IMG/VR virus record: IMGVR_UViG_3300009378_000016
Location: 1 to 45,154 of that record
From: a virus
DNA: 45,154 bases
Reading direction: 5' to 3' (one strand)
Shown: piece by piece, positions 7,506 to 12,415 of the stretch
Layout: each line of letters opens with the position of its first letter
How positions within the stretch are numbered: the stretch's first letter is position 1
Translations under genes and position numbers: made by a program
The notes under the pieces: model-generated
What the model saw: only the letters and a program-made list of their open reading frames with translations
What the model was told of the DNA's origin: nothing
Database searches by the model: none

Positions 7506-8349
7506 CATAAATGCATACGCAGTAATACTACTAGGGATTACTCTTTCTATTATTGCCGCATACTTTTCTATTTCAGGACTGACTAAAATCTTTATTAATA
7601 ATAATATTCCTATCATTACTATGGGCATTGGTCTGGAAATAGCTAAACTTACTACCGTCAATTGGATATATATTAAATGGAACGTATATAATATAGCAAT
7701 GAAATTATACTTTATTCTCGCAATCATTGGGATTATGATTATTACTTCATTAGGTATATTTGGATTCCTTTCTCACGCCGCACAAGATACTAATACTAAT
7801 ATTAATAAATCTAATATTACTAATAATATGTACCAATCTCAAATACAGTCTAGAAATAATATTATTAATAATGCTAATATTGCTCTTAAACAATTAGATA
7901 ATACAGTAGATAAACTTATTCAATATGATAGAATAAGAGGGATAGATGGGGCTGTACAAACTAGAGAAAATCAAAAACAAGAAAGAAATCAACTTAATAA
8001 TATTATTAATAATGCTAATAATGATATTAATGATATAGTAGATAAACAATACAATACTAATATTATTAAACAATCAGAGTATTATGAAGTAGGATCACTT
8101 ATTGCTATTGCTAATATATTCGGTAATTCTAATTATAATAATATTCTTAATATGCTTATCTTTTTAGTTATTCTTGTCTTTGACCCTTTGGCTATTCTTT
8201 TAACTCTATCAGGTACTATTGCTATATTATCTATACGAACATCTAATACTAATGATATCATTCCATCTAATATACATAAAGTTACACACGATGATGACCT
8301 TTCACCTAATAAACTAAAAAGATGGAAGTCTTTAAATAATACTAAATAA
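7492..8349 (+). CDS. multi-pass membrane protein conserved in T4-like phages, unknown function
   Basis: The 285-residue product has hydrophobic segments at about residues 8-30, 36-56, 72-94 and 218-248. Between them lies a long soluble Asn/Gln-rich helical region (about 97-210). The N-terminal part (AYFSISGLTKIF and MGIGLEIAKL) resembles a membrane protein found in marine T4-like phages whose function is not established. The GTG start at 7492 overlaps the gp59 stop; a GAGG lies 8 bp before it, which decides this start. A 24-bp in-frame duplication (7855-7878 and 7996-8019) gives a repeated NNIINNAN peptide. It sits inside the gp59-gp33-gp32 cluster, so a link to replication at the membrane is possible but unproven. 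Confidence 0.7.
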   Translation: MNTYNINAYAVILLGITLSIIAAYFSISGLTKIFINNNIPIITMGIGLEIAKLTTVNWIYIKWNVYNIAMKLYFILAIIGIMIITSLGIFGFLSHAAQDTNTNINKSNITNNMYQSQIQSRNNIINNANIALKQLDNTVDKLIQYDRIRGIDGAVQTRENQKQERNQLNNIINNANNDINDIVDKQYNTNIIKQSEYYEVGSLIAIANIFGNSNYNNILNMLIFLVILVFDPLAILLTLSGTIAILSIRTSNTNDIIPSNIHKVTHDDDLSPNKLKRWKSLNNTK

Positions 8350-8443
8350 TACTAATGACAACGATAATATTCCAGAAAATAGAAGAGGGGTTTAATCCCA
8401 GATGAAGGAATGTGCAAAACTAATGAAAATTTTATTAAAACTG

Positions 8444-8462
8444 AATGAGAATCATTATCATT
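8444..8462. promoter_or_regulatory. Fur-box-like palindrome
   Basis: The 19-mer AATGAGAATCATTATCATT contains TGAGAAT-C-ATTATCA (8446-8460). It matches 13 of 14 arm positions of the 7-1-7 Fur consensus TGATAAT-N-ATTATCA. It sits about 55 bp upstream of the main -35 box and about 35 bp upstream of a weaker TATAAT. Fur is the host ferric uptake repressor. Because the DNA is AT-rich, a chance match is possible, but the location in a promoter region favours function. Confidence 0.45.
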
Positions 8463-8515
8463 TGGGTATGCCTCTCATCAATTTTAGTATAAAATAGTAT
8501 AATAGTCGATATGAC

Positions 8516-8544
8516 TTGACAAATACAATATATTATGTTATACT
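8516..8544 (+). promoter_or_regulatory. sigma70-type promoter for gp33-gp32
   Basis: TTGACA (8516-8521), a 17-bp spacer and TATACT (8539-8544) make a near-perfect housekeeping promoter, with transcription predicted to start near 8551. It would drive gp33 and gp32 early, using unmodified host polymerase. Confidence 0.85.
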
Positions 8545-8585
8545 GTCTATGTTAGGTTATATAAATTATATTAACAGGAGCATTA

Positions 8586-8819
8586 ATGGGATTAGATATA
8601 ATCGATTCTAAGAGATTATGTTATGATATAGAGAAGATATATGCGGAGAATCGTAATATATCATATATAGAAATTATATCAGAATATGCAGAAGATAATA
8701 GTATATTAGTAGAGGATGTAGTCGGTTTACTAAGTCCACTATTAATGGATAAGATTAAGTATGAATCTAATAAGTTAAATTTACTAAAGGGGGATAAGAT
8801 AAACGAGATAATAATATAG
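8586..8819 (+). CDS. gp33: gp33-like late-transcription co-activator
   Basis: In T4, gp33 bridges the RNA polymerase beta flap and the sliding clamp gp45 and enables late transcription with gp55. This 77-residue protein is shorter than T4 gp33 (112 aa) but matches its conserved C-terminal part. ISYIEIISEYAEDNSI corresponds to T4 MSYLEATTAFLEENSI, and MDKIKYESNKLNLLK corresponds to IEKIQSEAIDENLLR. Its position beside gp59 and gp32 matches T4 gene order. A strong AGGAG site and a consensus promoter precede it. The extreme C-terminus (NEIII) is hydrophobic, as in the clamp-binding tail. It is consistent with the TATAAATA late promoters found in this window. Confidence 0.8.
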   Translation: MGLDIIDSKRLCYDIEKIYAENRNISYIEIISEYAEDNSILVEDVVGLLSPLLMDKIKYESNKLNLLKGDKINEIII

Positions 8820-8861
8820 ATATAACGATAATAATATACAAAGATAAAAGGATATAAAGAT

Positions 8862-9785
8862 ATGAGTACAGTAAGTAGATTACGTAAGAATAAGATAAAT
8901 GTGCAACGATTGGCAGATGAGTTAGAGAAAACAAGTGGTGCAAAGAAGAGTTATATAGATGAACGCTTCTGGAAGCCAACTACAGATAAAGGGGGGAATG
9001 GTTTTGCGACTATTCGTTTCTTACCCACATTATCTGAGGATGATCCAGTAGCATGGCGACGTATATTTTCACATGGATTTCAAGGACCTGGTGGATGGTA
9101 TTTGGAGAATTGTCCAACGACATTAGGAGATACATGTCCATTATGCCAAGAGAATACTAAGTTATGGGATACAGGTGATAACTCGAAACGCAATATTGCA
9201 AGAGATCGCAAAAGAGTATTAAAGTATATAAGTTATATATACGTGGTGGATGATCCATCTGTTCCTGATAATGATGGTAAAGTATTCTTATATAAGTATG
9301 GTAAAAAGATATATGAGAAATTAAATAACTTAATGATACCTGAGTTCCCTGATGAGATTCCTAGAAATCCATTTGATATAGACGATGGTTGTAACTTCAA
9401 ATTAAAGATCCGTAAGGTAGATGGATATATTAATTATGATAAATCAGAGTTTGCAGAACCTTCTATATTATCTACAGATGATGATTTCTTAGATAATATA
9501 TTAGATCAGGTGAAATCTTTAGATGAATTCACATCTAAGGATAATTTCAAATCATATGATGAGCTCAAGTCTAGATTAACTAAGGTACTTGGGTTAGAGG
9601 ATCGTGTAGATATTGAACCAACACCAACATATGAAACAGTTGATGATACACCTGCAATGGTGTCTGAGGCTGTCTCAGAACCTACTGATGCACCGAAACC
9701 AACAAAATCAAAGGAGAGTAGGGGTGAGAGTGTATCAGAAAGTGATATTAGTTATTTTGAGAAATTAGCTAATACTGATTGGTAA
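8862..9785 (+). CDS. gp32: gp32-like single-stranded DNA-binding protein
   Basis: gp32 coats ssDNA during replication, recombination and repair. The 307-residue product (T4: 301) has a basic N-terminal cooperativity region (SRLRKNKINVQRLADEL). The core follows with FWKPTTDKGGNGFATIRFLP (residues 37-56). The zinc site is H71, C84, C92 and C95, with spacing close to T4 H64, C77, C87, C90. An acidic, flexible C-terminal tail ends in a Trp. T4 gp32 represses its own translation by binding its leader; the 42-bp A-rich leader here (8820-8861) is unstructured and would suit the same control, but no pseudoknot is evident. It lies directly downstream of gp33. Confidence 0.95.
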   Translation: MSTVSRLRKNKINVQRLADELEKTSGAKKSYIDERFWKPTTDKGGNGFATIRFLPTLSEDDPVAWRRIFSHGFQGPGGWYLENCPTTLGDTCPLCQENTKLWDTGDNSKRNIARDRKRVLKYISYIYVVDDPSVPDNDGKVFLYKYGKKIYEKLNNLMIPEFPDEIPRNPFDIDDGCNFKLKIRKVDGYINYDKSEFAEPSILSTDDDFLDNILDQVKSLDEFTSKDNFKSYDELKSRLTKVLGLEDRVDIEPTPTYETVDDTPAMVSEAVSEPTDAPKPTKSKESRGESVSESDISYFEKLANTDW

Positions 9786-9788
9786 TAT

Positions 9789-10121
9789 ATGTTGTCAGTA
9801 TATGCATCAATATTAATAATTAGTGCAGGTATCTTTGGAGTAGCCATATTAGTATGTCTACTCTTTGGATATAACTTATACATGTATTCCAACGGTAAAT
9901 CATATAGTATGCCTGTATATAATATAGATGAATATATACAGAAAGTGAAACGATGGAAATGTATTGTCGACGTGGCTAAAAGTAATAATATGAGGTGGGA
10001 GTCTATGAGAACAGATAATATTAATATATTCAACTATATTATAGCTATATTATTATTACCTATATTAATTGGTATATCGTGTATATTATTAGTATATTAT
10101 ATAGCTACTGATTGGAGATAA
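9789..10121 (+). CDS. two-pass membrane protein (110 aa), hypothetical
   Basis: The 110-residue product has hydrophobic segments at about residues 5-32 and 80-106 and a basic middle region (YIQKVKRWKCIVDVAK). The predicted topology is a hairpin with the loop on one side of the membrane. It begins 3 bp after the gp32 stop with no clear ribosome site, so translation may be coupled to gp32. It is not recognised as a holin or any other family. It is the last gene before a structured RNA element. Confidence 0.55.
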   Translation: MLSVYASILIISAGIFGVAILVCLLFGYNLYMYSNGKSYSMPVYNIDEYIQKVKRWKCIVDVAKSNNMRWESMRTDNINIFNYIIAILLLPILIGISCILLVYYIATDWR

Positions 10122-10133
10122 TTATTATATAAA

Positions 10134-10208
10134 TGGAGGGTTGCCTCTTGACACCTTATATTGGGAAGGTGGGGGTGTCTGTGAGAAAGGGGTAAAGGCA
10201 ACCCTCTG
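10134..10208 (+). ncRNA. large structured RNA element (13-bp stem enclosing inner hairpins)
   Basis: The outer stem pairs 10134-10146 (core GAGGGTTGCCT) with 10196-10208 (core AGGCAACCCTC): 11 Watson-Crick pairs plus two G-U pairs. Inside, GACA (10150-10153) can pair with TGTC (10176-10179) and CCTT (10154-10157) with AAGG (10166-10169). GACACC/GGTGTC and CACCTT/AAGGTG are competing alternatives. The element is far more GC-rich than its surroundings. No U-tract follows, so it is not a simple intrinsic terminator. It could be a leader regulator, a processed small RNA or a stability element for the gp32 transcript. No known riboswitch family was recognised. Confidence 0.55.
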
Positions 10209-10230
10209 TGAAAAAGTGTTTATTTGAAAA

Positions 10231-10283
10231 ATTTCTCAGGGAAAAATATTTCTCAGGGAAAAAATATTTCTTAGGAAAAAATT
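10231..10283 (+). repeat. three tandem ~18-bp repeats upstream of the cyclophilin gene
   Basis: Units are ATTTCTCAGGGAAAAAT (10231-10247), ATTTCTCAGGGAAAAAAT (10248-10265) and the diverged ATTTCTTAGGAAAAAATT (10266-10283). Each unit is a small imperfect palindrome (TTTC...GAAA). They lie between the structured RNA and the cyclophilin start. They could be protein binding sites or a run of small hairpins in the mRNA leader. There are no spacers, so this is not a CRISPR array. Confidence 0.8.
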
Positions 10284-10319
10284 ATAATTATGGCGTTAGC
10301 GTCTGAAAGGAGTAAGGGA

Positions 10320-10832
10320 ATGAAGAAAGTTAGATTAATTACGAATTATGGTGATGTGGTTATAGAGTTGGACACTGAGTCTGCCCCAGTAACCTGTGAG
10401 AATTTCTTAAGTTATTGTACGGAGAATTTCTATGATGGTACAATATTTCATAGAGTAATTCCCGGATTCATGGCACAAGGTGGGGGATTTGATCCTATGG
10501 TCAATGACAATATGTTACAGAAACCAGTAAAATCCCCTATACTAAATGAGGCTGACAATGGATTATCGAATGAAAGGGGAACGATTGCCATGGCAAGGAC
10601 AGGAGTCCCCCATTCAGCAACTGCTCAGTTTTTCATAAATTATGCAGATAATGGTTTTCTGAATCATACTGAGAAAACTCAACAGGGTTGGGGATATGCT
10701 GTATTTGGAAAAGTTATAGAGGGGATGGATATAGTAGATTCTATGTCAGATGCCGAGACACAAACTATAGGTGGTCATCAGAATGTTCCAGTAAATGATA
10801 TTATAATAGAGAGTACAGAAATTATACCATGA
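10320..10832 (+). CDS. ppiB: cyclophilin-type peptidyl-prolyl cis-trans isomerase
   Basis: The enzyme catalyses cis-trans isomerisation of X-Pro bonds and helps proteins fold. The 170-residue product is the size of cytoplasmic E. coli PpiB (164 aa). It keeps the family core: [15 protein letters not shown] with the catalytic Arg, GTIAMART, the [11 protein letters not shown] segment, and [18 protein letters not shown]. There is no signal peptide, so it acts in the cytoplasm. ATG 10320 is preferred over the in-frame ATG 10290 because AGGAG lies 7 bp upstream and homologues begin there. It follows the structured RNA and tandem repeats, which may regulate it. It could assist folding of large virion proteins; this is inference. 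Confidence 0.95.
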   Translation: MKKVRLITNYGDVVIELDTESAPVTCENFLSYCTENFYDGTIFHRVIPGFMAQGGGFDPMVNDNMLQKPVKSPILNEADNGLSNERGTIAMARTGVPHSATAQFFINYADNGFLNHTEKTQQGWGYAVFGKVIEGMDIVDSMSDAETQTIGGHQNVPVNDIIIESTEIIP

Positions 10833-10842
10833 TTGGGGAGTA

Positions 10843-11334
10843 ATGAAAATGAATGATTTATTAAAGTTATTAAAGAAATTCGGAATAGATATAGTAGTAC
10901 GATTAGGGATGATATTTTGTGGAATACTATGGATACTCTGTATATTGTATATATTAGGAGTAGTTGGAAATGCGGTAGCAGATGACAAAGTAGTCGGACA
11001 AGAAAACATAAATCAATCAATCTATGAAACGGCAGAGCAGTTAATGACGTGTTCATCAGCTATCCGAAATACATGGTCAGTATATGATACAATAAAGGAT
11101 GAGAAATCAGGAAAGGAAATAAAGGTTCATTCAGTTGCCGATGATCTCCGAATATATTCCTCGGCACTATACAAGGAAGTAAATCCGCAGATAACGGATG
11201 ATCATTTAGATAAGATATTGGGTATACGGAATACTATTTTCGCCACTCAGTTGACTCCATCAGAGAGGTCTGAGATAGTAGAAGAATGTATTGAGTTATT
11301 AGATACCTTACAGGGAGTGACGGATGGAGTTTGA
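10843..11334 (+). CDS. single-pass membrane protein (163 aa), hypothetical
   Basis: The 163-residue product has a short basic amphipathic N-terminus (LLKLLKKFGIDIVVRLG), one membrane segment at about residues 19-42, and a mainly helical, charged C-terminal domain of about 115 residues. The N-in/C-out or reverse topology cannot be fixed. It starts 10 bp after the cyclophilin gene, with GGGGAG upstream. No family is recognised. Its stop overlaps the next small gene. Confidence 0.6.
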   Translation: MKMNDLLKLLKKFGIDIVVRLGMIFCGILWILCILYILGVVGNAVADDKVVGQENINQSIYETAEQLMTCSSAIRNTWSVYDTIKDEKSGKEIKVHSVADDLRIYSSALYKEVNPQITDDHLDKILGIRNTIFATQLTPSERSEIVEECIELLDTLQGVTDGV

Positions 11335-11494
11335 TAAATGGGAAAGTCTACATAGGAAATTACTTATAAATCATTTTAAAACATACGATAAAGATGTTGT
11401 TGAGACAGATGAGACTTATAGGAGTTGGGCTGAACTAAGATGGAAGGATAGTCAGAGTACTATGAAAAGGAAAGGTATTATTCCTGATCGGTAA
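11324..11494 (+). CDS. small charged protein (56 aa), hypothetical
   Basis: ATG 11324 overlaps the end of the upstream gene by 11 bp and opens 56 codons ending in TAA 11492-11494. The product (starting MEFDKWESLHRKLLINHF) is rich in charged and aromatic residues and has a basic C-terminus (MKRKGIIPDR). A GGGAG lies about 8 bp before the ATG (11313-11317). The last codons fall in the first copy of a 15-bp direct repeat. It closes the rightward operon. No family is recognised. Confidence 0.5.
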   Translation: MEFDKWESLHRKLLINHFKTYDKDVVETDETYRSWAELRWKDSQSTMKRKGIIPDR

Positions 11495-11580
11495 TAATAT
11501 TGGAAATATCTTAATATATTAGTGAATTATTCCTGATCGGGAATATTATTCCCGTGTAATAATATTGAGAATATCCTTCA
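11477..11580. repeat. duplicated segment at the convergent operon junction
   Basis: ATTATTCCTGATCGG occurs at 11477-11491 and again at 11526-11540. A second shared block, TAATAATATTG followed by a near-identical GAATATC-like stretch, follows the first copy at once (11492 onward). After the second copy it comes only after a 16-bp hairpin-forming insertion (11557 onward). The first copy encodes the end of the 56-aa protein. The second lies at the 3' end of the opposing hydrolase gene. Confidence 0.7.
11538..11554. terminator. perfect hairpin at the convergent gene junction
   Basis: CGGGAAT (11538-11544), loop ATT, ATTCCCG (11548-11554): a 7-bp perfect stem with a 3-nt loop. It lies between two converging operons, where a bidirectional terminator would be expected, and covers the stop codon of the hydrolase gene (11546-11548 on the - strand). 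The flanks are A/T-rich but lack a long pure T-tract, so termination strength is uncertain. Confidence 0.5.
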
Positions 11581-12412
11581 TAATTAATTTATTTGAATTA
11601 AGGAGAAGGTGATATGAATTATTATATTTTATAGTATGAGTATATGGGAGATCCGTTTCCCAATCATTAAGTATTGGGAGGTCGTTGTCAGGATATAGAA
11701 TATGTATATTCTCATCACCTCCCAATTTCATAATAATATTGAACCCTGATTCCATAATATTGATAGAGTGGTAAAGTGTATTAGAATTAATATAATGTCT
11801 AATGAGTTTATCATTGTATCTTATCTCAGTTTGTTCGGTGGAATTAGATACTTTAAATTGTGGTAATAAGTCATAGTATATATTAAAATTAAATGTCTTG
11901 AGAATATATTTGAACGGTGAATATACATAGTGGTGTTTTATGATACCTGGAGAAATAAGAATTACAGTAGGATTTCTACCAGTTTTATTATGTATATATT
12001 TTTTTAATTTCACATAATTATGAAGTATAATTGCTGCCCCCATAGAATTACCTATAAGGGTTATGTGTGTGTTTGGGTAAGATTGAATTACATAATCGAT
12101 TTTATTGAGTAGTTGTTTATTCCATGCATCTATACCGACATTTTTTTCAATATTTTCCCCGAATCCATTAATATCATATGACAATAGATTTACATTATCA
12201 TTAGATAGGAATGATTGTAGATTGGAGAAAGTTGAAGAATGTTCGGAGATACCATGTACAGAAATAACCGTGTGTCCAGTTTGTTCTCCAGTAAATATAG
12301 AAAATGTTGACAGTGTTCTAGAATCTGTATTGTAATAATTTTTTTTATCTTCTTTGGCAATAACATTAGTTAACAACACAGACACCAAAATCAGTACTGA
12401 CAAAGAATTCAT
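11546..12412 (-). CDS. exported alpha/beta hydrolase (lipase/esterase-like)
   Basis: The 288-residue product starts with a clear signal peptide (about residues 1-19, ending VIA before KEDKK) and no lipobox Cys, so it should be released into the periplasm. The alpha/beta-hydrolase fold is indicated by VHGISEHSS (residues 52-60, oxyanion region), the nucleophile elbow GNSMG (121-125, Ser123), an acidic residue at D242 or D244 (YPDNDLP) and a late His268 (NSYHLLL), in the correct order. The N-terminal VHGISEHSSTF pattern recalls monoacylglycerol lipase/lysophospholipase-type enzymes. It is the last gene of the leftward virion operon, 3 bp after the gp29-like gene. An envelope lipid substrate and a lysis or entry role are plausible but inferred. 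Confidence 0.8.
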   Translation of the reverse strand: MNSLSVLILVSVLLTNVIAKEDKKNYYNTDSRTLSTFSIFTGEQTGHTVISVHGISEHSSTFSNLQSFLSNDNVNLLSYDINGFGENIEKNVGIDAWNKQLLNKIDYVIQSYPNTHITLIGNSMGAAIILHNYVKLKKYIHNKTGRNPTVILISPGIIKHHYVYSPFKYILKTFNFNIYYDLLPQFKVSNSTEQTEIRYNDKLIRHYINSNTLYHSINIMESGFNIIMKLGGDENIHILYPDNDLPILNDWETDLPYTHTIKYNNSYHLLLNSNKLIMKDILNIITRE

Positions 12413-12415
12413 TAA

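Larger units (their letters stand above)
8350..8585. other. regulatory intergenic region upstream of gp33-gp32
   Basis: These 236 bp lack a convincing gene. From left to right they hold a short purine-rich stretch (8379-8410), a Fur-box-like palindrome (8444-8462) and a 6-bp inverted repeat ATGAGA/TCTCAT (8445-8450 and 8473-8478). A duplicated TAGTATAA element follows (about 8486-8503) that includes TATAAT at 8498-8503 with only a poor -35. A consensus sigma70 promoter comes next (8516-8544), then a leader ending in the ACAGGAG ribosome site before the ATG at 8586. Confidence 0.7.

Noticed and set aside
10148-10153. TTGACA within the structured RNA element
   Set aside because: No -10-like hexamer lies 16-18 bp downstream (the sequence there is G-rich), and the bases take part in the hairpin.
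10231-10283. CRISPR-like repeat array
   Set aside because: The units are directly adjacent with no spacers and there are only three.
10290-10319. Upstream ATG 10290 as the cyclophilin start
   Set aside because: The ten extra residues are not part of the PpiB family, and the strong AGGAG is placed for ATG 10320.
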